DNA of 44,661 bases from an uncultured Paracoccus sp. (GCF_945915435.1 NZ_CAMEFG010000027.1:1-44661), one strand, 5' to 3'; positions 16,577 to 25,200 are shown, counted from the stretch's first letter. Notes: generated from the letters alone by a model not told the origin. A program made the numbers and translations.

Positions 16577-17467
16577 TCAGGGCAGGGGGCCGAAATCCTG
16601 AACCTCGTGGATCACCGCAAGGATGCTGTCGATCAGGGGCGAGGGCAGGCGGCGCGTGATCGCGAAATAGGTGACCGGCGGCAGGTCGGGGGTCGCCTCG
16701 ACGATGCGTAGCTGGCCCTCGTCGATCAGGGGGGCGAAGTAATCCACCGGCAGGTAGCTGACGCCAAGCCCGTAGGTCGTCAGCTTGGCCACCATGCCAA
16801 GGCTGTTGCACGACAGCACGTTGTTCAGATCGAAGCCGTTTTCCGTGAACCACGACCGATAAAGGATCGTCAGCGCCGAATTGTCGGGCTGGCCGATGAT
16901 CGGCAGGGCGGAAATCTGCTGCGGCGTCAGAATGCCGTCGGGCAGTTCAAGGTCCGGGCTGGCCATCCACGCATTCCTGATCCGGCCAAGGGCTGCGACA
17001 TTCATCGCCGGGCTGGCGAAGGGGCCGGGGATGATGACGATGTCCAGTTCATTGCGCTCGAGCCGTTCATAGAGGCGGACGCCGCCGTCGATCTCGGGCA
17101 TGACGCGGATCTTGGGATAGCGCAGGCGGACCTCCTGGATCAGGGCGGGCAGCCATGTCAGCCCGACCAGATCGGTCGCGCCGATGCGGATATGGCCTTC
17201 CATATGCGAGGCCGGGGTCATCGTCTGCACGATGCGTTCGTGCTGGCGCATCATGGCCTGCGCCTCGGGCAGCAGGCGCTCGCCCGCGCGGGTCAGGCGC
17301 AGGGTCTTGCCGTTGCGGATGAACAGCGGCTCGCCGATGGCGGTCTCAAGCTCGGCGATGCGCTTGGCCACCGTGGATTGCGTCATCAGCAACTGGCGCG
17401 AGGCATCGGTGAAGCTGCCCAGCCTCGCGCTGGCGCAAAACGCCTGTAACTGCTTGAGCGTGAACAT
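16577..17467 (-). CDS. LysR-family transcriptional regulator
   Basis: This 296-residue LysR-type regulator has an N-terminal helix-turn-helix (TLKQLQAFCASARLGSFTDA, then LLMTQSTVAKRIAELE at about 27-42). The C-terminal periplasmic-binding-protein-like effector domain starts near residue 90 (GHIRIGATDLVGLTWLP). It is the last gene of a run of seven on the same strand, 24 bases after the ABC ATPase. Co-transcription with the importer, aminotransferase and aldolase suggests it controls that operon in response to its substrate. A candidate operator is at 22484-22503. Confidence 0.92.
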   Translation of the reverse strand: MFTLKQLQAFCASARLGSFTDASRQLLMTQSTVAKRIAELETAIGEPLFIRNGKTLRLTRAGERLLPEAQAMMRQHERIVQTMTPASHMEGHIRIGATDLVGLTWLPALIQEVRLRYPKIRVMPEIDGGVRLYERLERNELDIVIIPGPFASPAMNVAALGRIRNAWMASPDLELPDGILTPQQISALPIIGQPDNSALTILYRSWFTENGFDLNNVLSCNSLGMVAKLTTYGLGVSYLPVDYFAPLIDEGQLRIVEATPDLPPVTYFAITRRLPSPLIDSILAVIHEVQDFGPLP

Positions 17468-17491
17468 CGCGGCCCTTCCGGCGGGGGCGGG

Positions 17492-18238
17492 TCAGTGCTC
17501 GCCCCTGACGTCGGACAGGAAGCGCCGGACCCGCGGGTGGTCGGGGGCATCAAAGAACAATTCGGGCGTCGTATCAACGACGATGCGTCCCTGATCCATG
17601 AAGATCACGCGGTCGCCGACTTCACGCGCGAAGCCCATCTCATGCGTGACGCAGATCATGGTCATGCCGTCGCGGGCCAGCGATTTCATCACTTGCAGCA
17701 CCTCGCCCACCATTTCGGGGTCCAGCGCGCTGGTCGGTTCGTCGAACAGGATCACCGGCGGGCGCAGCGCCAGGGCGCGGGCGATGGCGACGCGCTGCTG
17801 CTGGCCGCCCGACAGGAAGCCGGGAAAGCTGCCCTCTTTCTCGGCCAGGCCGACGCGGGCCAGCAATTCGCGGGCCAGCGCCTCGGCTTCAGCGCGGGGA
17901 CGCTTCTGGATGCGGATGGGCGCGAAGGTCACGTTGTCCAGCACGCTCATATGCGGAAAAAGATTGAACTGCTGAAAGACGAAGCCCACGCTCTGGCGCA
18001 GCTTGTTCAGGTCGGTGCCCTTGCCGTGGACCGCCGTGCCGTTCAGCGTGACGCTGCCCTTCTGGATCGGTTCCAGCGCGTTGATGGTGCGGATCAGCGT
18101 CGACTTGCCGGACCCCGAGGGGCCGCAGACCACGACCACCTCGCCCTTTGCGACCTCAAGCGAGACGTCTTGCAGGACATGGTTCTGGCCATACCATTTG
18201 TTGACCTGATCGAAGCGGACGATGACGGGCGCGGTCAT
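17492..18238 (-). CDS. Polar amino acid ABC transporter ATP-binding protein
   Basis: This 248-residue ATPase of the GlnQ/HisP group energises amino acid import. Walker A is GPSGSGKS (39-46), the signature is LSGGQQQR, and Walker B is [14 protein letters not shown], followed by the H-loop VTHEM. The start overlaps the stop of the upstream permease (ATGA). It is the nucleotide-binding partner of the two permeases at 18235-19612 and the binding protein at 19680-20501. Confidence 0.95.
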   Translation of the reverse strand: MTAPVIVRFDQVNKWYGQNHVLQDVSLEVAKGEVVVVCGPSGSGKSTLIRTINALEPIQKGSVTLNGTAVHGKGTDLNKLRQSVGFVFQQFNLFPHMSVLDNVTFAPIRIQKRPRAEAEALARELLARVGLAEKEGSFPGFLSGGQQQRVAIARALALRPPVILFDEPTSALDPEMVGEVLQVMKSLARDGMTMICVTHEMGFAREVGDRVIFMDQGRIVVDTTPELFFDAPDHPRVRRFLSDVRGEH

Positions 18239-18924
18239 ATCAGACCTCTCTTTCTGCGGATGGAGAATTCAAGCGCGGACAGCCCGCGCGAGAGCAGGAA
18301 GCACAGCAGGAAGTAGATCGCGGCCAGGATGGTAAAGACCTGAAGCGGCTGCGTCAGAAGCTGGTTGTTGACCTGGTTGGCGGCAAAGGTCAGTTCGTTC
18401 ACCGCGATCACGTAACCCAGCGAGGTTTCCTTGATGGTGGAAATGAACTGGCTGGTAATCCCCGGCAGCACGTTGAACAGCGCCTGCGGCAGGACCACGC
18501 TGCGCAGGGTCAGGAAGTAGCCCCCGCCAAGGGACCGCGCGGCCTCGGTCTGGCCCTTGGGGACGGCGGCCATGCCGGCACGGATCACCTCGGACAGGTA
18601 GGCGGCCTCGTAGATCGTCAGCGCGGCGACCAGCGTCCAGAAGCCGCTGACTGCATAGCCGGTCATGATCGGGATCACGAAATAGCACCAGAAGATCAGC
18701 ATCAAGAGCGGAATGCCCCGCACGAAGCTGGACAGCGCCGCGCTGGCCATGCGCAGCCAGCCCCAGGCCGAAAGCCGCGCCATCGCGATGCCGATGGCGA
18801 TGGGGAAGGACATCAGGATGCTGAGGACCGCGACGATCATCGTCATCGCAAGCCCGCCGAGGGGACCGTTCGGGTATTGCCCGATCAGGAAGGTCAGCCA
18901 GTAGTTGGAGATGATCTCAAGCAT
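18235..18924 (-). CDS. Polar amino acid ABC transporter permease
   Basis: This 229-residue permease of the HisMQ/GltJK type has about five hydrophobic helices and the cytoplasmic EAA-loop [22 protein letters not shown] near 144-165. I placed the start at the ATG at 18924, with an AAGGAG ribosome site 8 bases upstream; the open frame extends further but lacks a ribosome site. It overlaps the other permease gene by 8 bases. The two form the membrane channel of the importer. Confidence 0.93.
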   Translation of the reverse strand: MLEIISNYWLTFLIGQYPNGPLGGLAMTMIVAVLSILMSFPIAIGIAMARLSAWGWLRMASAALSSFVRGIPLLMLIFWCYFVIPIMTGYAVSGFWTLVAALTIYEAAYLSEVIRAGMAAVPKGQTEAARSLGGGYFLTLRSVVLPQALFNVLPGITSQFISTIKETSLGYVIAVNELTFAANQVNNQLLTQPLQVFTILAAIYFLLCFLLSRGLSALEFSIRRKRGLI

Positions 18925-19612
18925 GGCGACGCTCCTTCCGGCCGGGGGTGGTGCGGCGTTCCAGCCATGCGCCAAGGCCCATCAGCGCGAAGGTGCCCAG
19001 CAGGTAAAGCACGGTCGCGATGCCGAAGACGGTGAAGGTCTTGAAGGTCATATTCTCGATCTCGCGCGTGCGATAGGTCAGTTCGGCCACGCCGATGGCC
19101 ATCGCGACCGAGGTGTTCTTGAACAGAAGCAGCGCCCGGCCCACCAGCGGCGGCAGCGAGATGCGCAGCGCCTGCGGCACGACGATGAAGCGCATCGTCT
19201 GAAGGTAGTTGCAGCCAAGGGCACGCGCGGCCTCGAACTGGGTCGCGGGAATGGCGCGCAGCCCGCTGCGGATATCCTCGGCCTGATAGGCGGAACTGCC
19301 AAGCGCCAGCGCGATGGCGGCAAGCGAGAATTCGGCATTGTGGTCGTAAAGCCAGAAGCGGATGCCCTCGGGCAGGATCTCGGGCATGCCGAAATACCAG
19401 AACATCACCTGCACCAGCAGCGGCACGTTGCGGTGATAGGCCACGAAGGCATCGACGATCCAGCGGCAGGGCCGGTATTCGGTTGCCCGGACGGTGACGA
19501 GGATCACGGCAAGCGCAAAGGCCCCGACCCATGCGACGGTGAAAAGCAGGACCGTCGTGCGCAAACCCCAAAGGAGCATGGCCATCTGATCCGCCGGAAG
19601 AAGAAAATCCAT
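18917..19612 (-). CDS. Polar amino acid ABC transporter permease
   Basis: This 231-residue permease is paralogous to the one downstream. It has several hydrophobic helices and an EAA-loop EAARALGCNYLQTMRFIVVPQA near 145-166. The N-terminus MDFLLPADQMAMLLWGL places the first helix directly at the start. It lies 67 bases after the binding-protein gene, with a strong hairpin between them. Confidence 0.93.
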   Translation of the reverse strand: MDFLLPADQMAMLLWGLRTTVLLFTVAWVGAFALAVILVTVRATEYRPCRWIVDAFVAYHRNVPLLVQVMFWYFGMPEILPEGIRFWLYDHNAEFSLAAIALALGSSAYQAEDIRSGLRAIPATQFEAARALGCNYLQTMRFIVVPQALRISLPPLVGRALLLFKNTSVAMAIGVAELTYRTREIENMTFKTFTVFGIATVLYLLGTFALMGLGAWLERRTTPGRKERRHA

Positions 19613-19634
19613 GCTGGCCTTCCCATGAAAAGGG

Positions 19635-19666
19635 GGGCCGCGCGGGCGCAGGAACCCGCGCGGCCC
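19635..19666 (-). terminator. Strong intra-operon hairpin (attenuator or mRNA stabiliser) after the binding-protein gene
   Basis: A perfect 12-bp GC stem (19635-19646 with 19655-19666) encloses an 8-base loop. On the minus strand it follows the binding-protein stop by 13 bases and is followed by a short C/T run ending TTTTC. Such hairpins commonly let a binding protein be made in excess of its permeases, by partial termination or by protecting the upstream mRNA. Confidence 0.75.
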
Positions 19667-19679
19667 GTCGGATGCGGGA

Positions 19680-20501
19680 TCAGTCCGCCGCGATCGGCTG
19701 GATCTGGAACGAACGGGTCAGGCCATAGGCGGTGTCTTCGCCGAACCATTTGTCAAAGAGCGCGGCAGCCTCGCCCGAGGCTTCGGCCTCTTCCAGCGCG
19801 GTATTCACCTCGGCCAGCAGGGCGTCCTCGCCCTTGCGCAGGCCAAGGCCCCAGGGTTCGTCCACGACCGACTGTTCGAGGATGCGGGTCGGCGCGCTTT
19901 CCGGGCTTTGGTTCACCAGCCGCACCAGCACCAGTTCGGATGCGAATTGCGCATCCACCTTGCGCTGTTGCAGCGACAGGAAGGTGGCGGGGCTGTCGGC
20001 ATAGCCGATCACGCGCGATTCCGGCAGGCGCTGCTGGATCAACTGTTCCGAGCTGGACCCCTTGGTCGCGCCGACGCGCTTGCCGACCAGATCGTCGATG
20101 GTCTGGATGTCGCTGTCGGCGCGCACCAGCAGCTTTTGCGGCGTGACGTAATATTGATGGCTGAAGGCGATCTGTTCGGCCCGCTCGGGCGTCCAGCCGA
20201 GGTTGGCGGCCAGGATGTCGATGCGCCCGCTGTCCAGTTCGGGAATGCGTGCGGCCACGGCCAGCAGCTTGTATTCGACATCCACGCCAAGGCTGTCCGC
20301 GACCAGCTTGCAGATATCGACGTCATAGCCGACCAGCGTGCGCGTCGCCGCGTCCTGGAAGCTGAAGGGTTCCGAGGTCCCCAGCGTGCCGCAGATCAGC
20401 GTGCCGCGTGCCTTGATATCGTCCAGCGCATCGGCATGGACCGCCCCGGCGCCAAGCGGCAGGGCAAGCATCGCCGCGCAGAAAATATTCTTGATTTTCA
20501 T
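19680..20501 (-). CDS. Amino acid ABC transporter substrate-binding protein
   Basis: This 273-residue periplasmic solute-binding protein of family 3 has a Sec signal (MKIKNIFCAAMLALPLGAGAVHA). The mature start is DALDDIKARGTLICGTLG, followed by the PFSFQD and VGYDVDICKLVADSLGV blocks typical of polar amino acid receptors. The arginine-containing site (AVAARIPELDSGRIDILAANLGWT) fits alpha-amino/alpha-carboxyl binding, but the ligand is unknown. The ATG at 20501 has an AGGAGA ribosome site upstream. Confidence 0.93.
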   Translation of the reverse strand: MKIKNIFCAAMLALPLGAGAVHADALDDIKARGTLICGTLGTSEPFSFQDAATRTLVGYDVDICKLVADSLGVDVEYKLLAVAARIPELDSGRIDILAANLGWTPERAEQIAFSHQYYVTPQKLLVRADSDIQTIDDLVGKRVGATKGSSSEQLIQQRLPESRVIGYADSPATFLSLQQRKVDAQFASELVLVRLVNQSPESAPTRILEQSVVDEPWGLGLRKGEDALLAEVNTALEEAEASGEAAALFDKWFGEDTAYGLTRSFQIQPIAAD

Positions 20502-20539
20502 TTGGTCATCTCCTGTTGGTAAAGCTGTTTCCAGGGCGG

Positions 20540-21745
20540 TCAGGCCGCCAGTTCCTCGCAGATGGCGCGGATGGCCTCGCATCCCTCGCGCACCTCTTCG
20601 CTGGCAGAGGCGAAGGAAAGGCGGAAGGTTCCGGGCACGCCGTAGGATCCGCCGTCCAGCAGCGCGACCCCGGTGCGGCGCAGGATGTATTGGACCAGAT
20701 CGGCATCCGTCGCGATCACGGTGCCGTCGGGCGCGGTCCTGCCCAGAAGGGCCGAGCAATCGGGGAAGATATAGAAGGCCCCGTCGGGCGAAACCGCGTT
20801 CAGCCCCGGCGCCCGCGTCAGGATCGACATGGCCAGGTCGCGGCGCTCGCGGAAGGAACGCGCGAATTCGGCCACGCAATCCTGCGGCCCGGTCAGCGCC
20901 GCCAGCGCCGCCGCCTGGCTGATCGAACAGGCGCCCGAGGTGCTTTGCGACTGCACCACCGCCATCGCCTTGATCAGGTCCTTGGGACCCGCGCCGTAAC
21001 CGATCCGCCAGCCGGTCATGGCGTAGCATTTCGACACGCCGTTCACCGCCAGCACCCGATCCGCCAGGTCGGGGGCCGCTTGCAGGATATGAGGGGCCGG
21101 GCCGCCCTCGAAGGTCAGCCGCGCATAGATGTCGTCGGTCATGGTCCAGACATGGGGATGATCGCGCAAAACCCCGGCCAGCGCCGAAAGTTCCGCCGCG
21201 TCGTAGACGACCCCCGAAGGGTTGCCGGGCGCGTTCAGCATCAGCCATTTGGTGCGCGGCGTGATCGCGGCCCGCAGCGCGTCGGGCGTGATCTTGTAGC
21301 GTGAGGCGGCCTCGGTCCGCAGCGTGACGGGCTGGCCGCCAGCAAGTTCGACCATGTCGGGATAGGACACCCAATAGGGCGCGGGGATGATGACTTCGTC
21401 GCCTGCCTCGAGCGTGGCCGTCAGCGCGTTATACAGCACCTGTTTCGCGCCGGTGCTGACGATGATCCGGTCCAGCGGATAGTCGATGCCCGTGTCCAGC
21501 CGGATGCGTTCGGCCGCCGCGCGGCGCAGCGCCATCGTGCCCTGCGAAAGGGGATATTTCGTCTCGCCCCGCTCGATCGCCTCGCAGGCGGCCTTGCGGA
21601 TATGCGGGGGGGTGATGAAGTCCGGCTCGCCGATGGTCAGGTCGATGATGCGGCGGCCTTCCTCGCGCAACTGGTTCAGGATGATGCGGGCGGCGACGCT
21701 GGGCGACAGCTTGACCTGCCGCATCCGGGCGGAAACGATGCTCAT
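20540..21745 (-). CDS. Class I pyridoxal-phosphate aminotransferase (aspartate aminotransferase-like)
   Basis: This 401-residue fold-type I aminotransferase of the AspC/subgroup I-gamma kind has the N-terminal block DLTIGEPDFITPP near 35-47, a tyrosine-tryptophan cofactor region (PAPYWVSYPDMV) and NAPGNPSGVV near 171. The cofactor lysine is Lys239 in NGVSKCYAMTGWRIGYG, and FRLSFA comes near the end. It would convert an amino acid to its 2-oxo acid. Its neighbours are an RraA-type aldolase (overlapping ATGA) and an amino acid importer, so it probably acts on the imported compound before carbon-carbon cleavage. The substrate is not identified. Confidence 0.93.
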   Translation of the reverse strand: MSIVSARMRQVKLSPSVAARIILNQLREEGRRIIDLTIGEPDFITPPHIRKAACEAIERGETKYPLSQGTMALRRAAAERIRLDTGIDYPLDRIIVSTGAKQVLYNALTATLEAGDEVIIPAPYWVSYPDMVELAGGQPVTLRTEAASRYKITPDALRAAITPRTKWLMLNAPGNPSGVVYDAAELSALAGVLRDHPHVWTMTDDIYARLTFEGGPAPHILQAAPDLADRVLAVNGVSKCYAMTGWRIGYGAGPKDLIKAMAVVQSQSTSGACSISQAAALAALTGPQDCVAEFARSFRERRDLAMSILTRAPGLNAVSPDGAFYIFPDCSALLGRTAPDGTVIATDADLVQYILRRTGVALLDGGSYGVPGTFRLSFASASEEVREGCEAIRAICEELAA

Positions 21746-22419
21746 TTGTAGTCTTTCTCCAACCGCGCCAGCGCCGGGGCCAGCCAGGGTTTTTCGTAGG
21801 TGCCGGCCTCGATCCGGGCCATGCCGCGGGCCTCGGCCTCTTCCTTGGCCTGCGCCATCTTCAGGACATCCGCGACATGGGCGGGCGGGATCGCCAGCAG
21901 CCCGTCGCCGTCGCCAAGGATCAGGTCGCCCGGCTGCATGACCAGCCCGCCGATGCTGACGGGGACGTTGATTTCGCCCGGCCCGTCCTTGTAGGGACCA
22001 CGATGCGACAGCCCGCGCGCGAAACAGGGAAAACCGGCGGCCCCGAAGGCATCGCCGTCGCGCACCGCACCGTCGATGACGAAACCCAGGACGCCGCGTT
22101 TCTGCGACTGGCGCATCATCAGTTCGCCCACCAGCGCATTGGTGGTGCCGCCGCTGCCGTCGACGACGATCACGTCGCCGGGCTGGGCCAGTTCGATGGC
22201 GCGGTGGATCAGCAGGTTGTCGCCGTCGCGGGTCTTGACGGTCAGCGCGACCCCGGCCAGCCGCTGTGCGCCATGTATGGGCCGCAGCCCTTTCGATCCG
22301 TAAAGCCGCCCCATGCAGTCGCTGACCTGCGCCACGCCGATCCGGCGGAACGCTTCAAGGACATCCGCCCCCACGGGTTGGGTGTTGCGGGGAAGTGTCC
22401 TGAAACCGATCTTATCCAT
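21742..22419 (-). CDS. RraA/HMG-aldolase family protein, probable 4-hydroxy-2-oxoacid aldolase
   Basis: This 225-residue protein belongs to the RraA/dimethylmenaquinone methyltransferase-like fold, whose catalytic members are divalent-metal aldolases such as 4-hydroxy-4-methyl-2-oxoglutarate (HMG/CHA) aldolase. The Arg-Asp pair of the active site is in DGAVRDGDAFG. An acidic residue lies 20 residues before it (Glu in GELMM), giving an E-x20-R-D pattern close to the D-x20-R-D of aldolases. Glycine-rich GSGGTTNALVGEL precedes it. I chose the ATG at 22419 because a GAGGG ribosome site lies 5-6 bases upstream; ATGs at 22437 and 22467 have none. It is first in the operon, ahead of the aminotransferase. 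It could instead be an RNase E regulator homologue, but the genomic context argues for an aldolase. Confidence 0.82.
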   Translation of the reverse strand: MDKIGFRTLPRNTQPVGADVLEAFRRIGVAQVSDCMGRLYGSKGLRPIHGAQRLAGVALTVKTRDGDNLLIHRAIELAQPGDVIVVDGSGGTTNALVGELMMRQSQKRGVLGFVIDGAVRDGDAFGAAGFPCFARGLSHRGPYKDGPGEINVPVSIGGLVMQPGDLILGDGDGLLAIPPAHVADVLKMAQAKEEAEARGMARIEAGTYEKPWLAPALARLEKDYK

Positions 22420-22483
22420 GATGCCCTCATTCTGCATGAGGGCGATAGGAACAAACTTCCAGCCCAAGTTGCAAACGACTTAT

Positions 22484-22503
22484 ATTCGGCAACTTCCGCG
22501 AAT
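22484..22503. promoter_or_regulatory. Candidate LysR-type operator upstream of the aldolase operon
   Basis: ATTCG and CGAAT form an inverted repeat separated by 10 bases, an AT-rich dyad about 65 bases before the first gene of the operon. It fits the T-N11-A style of LysR boxes, and the operon's last gene is a LysR regulator. No good -35 element accompanies it, which would suit an activator-dependent promoter. Confidence 0.35.
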
Positions 22504-22562
22504 AATTTTCGTGACAAATGGGGGATGGCGGCACCCGGCCGCTTGACCGCAAACCGGCTGAT

Positions 22563-23786
22563 CTAAAAGCGATATTCCAGTTCAAGCCGGGCGTGGAGGG
22601 CGCCGTCGGCCCGTCGCTCATCGGCATGGCGGAAGGCGTTTCCGGGGCGGAACCAGCCAAGCGCGGCCTGGATTTCCCAGTCATCTTCCGGCTCGTATGT
22701 CAGGACCAGATCCAGTTCCTGCCCTAGCTCGCGGCTGTTTCCATCGGGATCGGCGTCCAGGGCGGCGTCGCGCAGGCTGTCCGCCGCCTCGACCTGGCGG
22801 AAGTGGTTGTAGACCAGATCGAGCGACAGCGCCTCGGTCGGGTTCGCGCCGATGGCGGCGGTCAGGATCGCCATATTGCTCAGTTCGGGATCAAAAGCCT
22901 CGCCGTAATAGTGCAGCTTGCCGCCATCGCCCAGGCGGCCCTCGTTCGATTGCAGCCCGGTCTGGCGGAAGGCGGTGTTGCGGTTGTCGCCGGGATCGTC
23001 GTCGCCGCTGGCCCAGGCGTAACCCAGCGTCAGGCGCGGGGCGGCGGGCAGGCTGGCCAGCCTGTAGGTCGCGCCCGCCGTCACGGCATGGCCGCGCAGG
23101 GGCATTTCGCCGTCATTGTCGCGCACCGCGCCCAGATCGGCCCAATAGCTCAGCCCCTCGGCCAGTTCGCCGTGGCTGCGCAGCCCGAAATGAACGGGCC
23201 GCCCGTCCTGCCCCGAATGATCGTCGCGCAGCACCGCATAGCCGCCCAGCCAGATGGCTTCGCCAATCTGGAAATCCGCCAGCGCAATGAAATTGTTGAC
23301 CGAATCCCCCGTCGAATGCGAATCCAGCAGATCGCGGTGCCACATGTCGACCCGCGAGACCGAGAGGTCGAACCTGGCCCTTTCGCCTTCATGGCGCAGG
23401 CGCAGCCCGTCCAGGTTCTCATCGACCAGCCATTCGCGGTCGTCGCGCATCAGGAAGCGGCCAAGGGTCAGTTCTGATCCGTCCAGGTCGAAGGCCAGGT
23501 AAGCCTGGTTGATCCTGAGGCTTTCGGCGGTTTCGCGCGTCTCGCCCTGCCGGCGTTCGCGGTCAAAGACGGCCTCGGCTTCAAGATAGGCGCGGATGCG
23601 GTCGGCGGGCTGTGCCTCGACCGTGGCGCGAAAGCTCAGCTCGTGCGCGGTGGTGTTACCGCGTTCGCCACCCTTCAGATCGAAGTTCCGCCGATATTCG
23701 CTTTCCCAGCCGGACTGAAAGCGCAACTCCGTTTCCTGCGCGAATGCCACCTGTGGGATCAGTAGAAGGGGGAAAAGCCTGAACAT
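22563..23786 (-). CDS. Alginate-export-type outer membrane beta-barrel protein
   Basis: This 407-residue protein has a Sec signal (MFRLFPLLLIPQVAFA) and then alternating amphipathic strands to a C-terminal aromatic signature ELEYRF, as in outer membrane porins. The strand and turn content (YLAFDLDGSELTLGRFLMRDD, GGYAVLRDD, LTLGYAWASGDDD, GGKLHYYGEAFDPELSN) resembles the alginate_export family related to AlgE. It probably forms a channel for an anionic or sugar-like substrate; the substrate is unknown. An AAGGAGT ribosome site precedes the ATG. It follows the subtilase by 27 bases on the same strand and probably shares its transcript. Confidence 0.78.
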   Translation of the reverse strand: MFRLFPLLLIPQVAFAQETELRFQSGWESEYRRNFDLKGGERGNTTAHELSFRATVEAQPADRIRAYLEAEAVFDRERRQGETRETAESLRINQAYLAFDLDGSELTLGRFLMRDDREWLVDENLDGLRLRHEGERARFDLSVSRVDMWHRDLLDSHSTGDSVNNFIALADFQIGEAIWLGGYAVLRDDHSGQDGRPVHFGLRSHGELAEGLSYWADLGAVRDNDGEMPLRGHAVTAGATYRLASLPAAPRLTLGYAWASGDDDPGDNRNTAFRQTGLQSNEGRLGDGGKLHYYGEAFDPELSNMAILTAAIGANPTEALSLDLVYNHFRQVEAADSLRDAALDADPDGNSRELGQELDLVLTYEPEDDWEIQAALGWFRPGNAFRHADERRADGALHARLELEYRF

Positions 23787-23813
23787 GAAGAACTCCTTGA
23801 AATAATGGTGGCT

Positions 23814-25184
23814 CTAGCGGCACGCCTGCGCCTGCATCAGCCCGATGCCATAGGTCCGGTCGCGCCCGCGCGGGCCAAGATCGACCGCCCCGCGCGCCAG
23901 CCAGGCCCTTGCTGAATCCGTGTCGCGGACCTGTCCGGCCGCAAGCGCGGCGGCCAGTTCGACGGTGACGAAGGGGGCGGCGAAGCTGGTGCCGGTCCAG
24001 CGCGCGCCCTGGGCCGAGGACAGGTCCGCGCCCCAGACCTCGACCCCCGGCGCGGCGATATCGACATAGCTTCCGGTCGAGGCCCCCCGGTAGATCCGCC
24101 CGTGCCGGTCGGTCGCGGTCACCGCGATCACCTGGGGGTAGGCGGCGGGATAGCGCGGTCCGCCGCGCGGCCCGCCGTTTCCGGCGGCGGCGACAAGGAT
24201 CATGCCCCGCCCCGCGCTGCGCGAGACGGAATCGGCCAAGAGCGCATTGGGCGGTCCCGCGATGGACAGGTTCACCACCGGCACGCGGTTGTCGGCCATC
24301 CAGTCCAGCGCGGCCACCAGGTCGATCGCATCCGCGATCAGGCCGCCGCGCCCGTCGAAGACGGCGGCGGAATAGATCTCGGCCCGCGCGACCAGTTGCC
24401 CGCCCGCCGGCGTCTGTCCGGCGATGATGCTGGCCACGGCGGTTCCATGCGCGGCGGGCCGGGCCGAGGCCGAAAAGACCTCGCGCCGGATGCGGGTGCC
24501 TTGCAGCGCGGGATGGTCGGCGATGGCGGTGTCGATGATGCCGATCCGCGCGCCCGACAGGCAACTGCCCCTGACCGGCATCCCGACCACGCTGCGGGCG
24601 TAACGGGTCCCGTCCGGCGAATAGACATGCGACAGGTCGAACACCGCCCCCGGCGCGGCGGCGGCGGCCAGCCCCAGCGCGGCACGATTGGCCATCCCGC
24701 GCGGCGGCGCAAGGCGCGCGACGATGCCCGAACTTGTGGCGTGGCTGCGGATCACGCGAAAGCCGCTCTGCTCCAGCGCCCGGATGTCGGCTGCCTGCAA
24801 GCGCGCCGCCGAGATCTCATCTGGCCGGATCAGGGACCGCCCCTCGCCCCCGCTGCCAAGCGAGCGCAGCCCCGACGGCATGCGCGTGCCATCGTCGTCG
24901 TCATCGTCCGTCCGGTCCCCGCCCCCGTCATCGTCATCGTCATCGTCGTCCGAACCGCGGCGGCCCCCGTCGTCGTCGCTGTCGTCCGATCTGCCGCCCC
25001 CGCCCCGGCCCCCGCCATCGTCGTCGCTGTCGTTGCCTGGGCCTGCGCCATTGTCGTCGTCATCCGCCCATGCCGCCCCAACAACGGGCCAGGGTCCCGG
25101 AATCGGCGGCCCCGTCAGCACCAGCAGGGGCAGGGCCAGGACGGCAAGACGGCGCAGGAAGGGGAACATCGGGCACTCGGTCAT
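23814..25184 (-). CDS. Secreted subtilisin-like serine protease (S8) with Asp/Gly-rich spacer
   Basis: This 456-residue protein carries a Sec signal (FLRRLAVLALPLLVLTG, cleavage likely after AAWA). A spacer of about 57 residues made almost only of Asp, Gly, Arg and Ser follows, then an inhibitor-like segment and a peptidase S8 domain. The catalytic triad is Asp218 (IGIIDTAI), His246 (HGTAVASIIAG) and Ser400 (TGTSFAAP), with oxyanion Asn336 (AAAGNGGP). All key residues are present. The start is uncertain: ATG 25184 and ATG 25169 both give a signal peptide, and neither has a strong ribosome site. The gene is divergent from an ECF sigma/anti-sigma pair and upstream of an outer membrane barrel gene. 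The acidic spacer may bind calcium or envelope components. Confidence 0.88.
   Translation of the reverse strand: MTECPMFPFLRRLAVLALPLLVLTGPPIPGPWPVVGAAWADDDDNGAGPGNDSDDDGGGRGGGGRSDDSDDDGGRRGSDDDDDDDDGGGDRTDDDDDDGTRMPSGLRSLGSGGEGRSLIRPDEISAARLQAADIRALEQSGFRVIRSHATSSGIVARLAPPRGMANRAALGLAAAAAPGAVFDLSHVYSPDGTRYARSVVGMPVRGSCLSGARIGIIDTAIADHPALQGTRIRREVFSASARPAAHGTAVASIIAGQTPAGGQLVARAEIYSAAVFDGRGGLIADAIDLVAALDWMADNRVPVVNLSIAGPPNALLADSVSRSAGRGMILVAAAGNGGPRGGPRYPAAYPQVIAVTATDRHGRIYRGASTGSYVDIAAPGVEVWGADLSSAQGARWTGTSFAAPFVTVELAAALAAGQVRDTDSARAWLARGAVDLGPRGRDRTYGIGLMQAQACR
24891..25061. repeat. Trinucleotide-rich low-complexity tract (Asp/Gly repeat of the subtilase)
   Basis: Runs of GTC/ATC triplets on the plus strand (GAC/GAT on the coding strand) alternate with GGC-rich stretches. 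They encode DDDD, GGG and RSDD repeats over about 57 residues. The tract is internally repetitive and likely to vary in length between strains by slippage in steps of three bases, which would keep the frame. Confidence 0.85.
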
Positions 25185-25200
25185 TGGCTGTTTCACTGAC

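Noticed and set aside
24891..25061. Tandem repeat as a CRISPR array or RTX toxin repeat
   Set aside because: It is triplet low complexity inside a coding frame with no spacers, and the Asp/Gly pattern lacks the RTX nonapeptide GGxGxDxUx.
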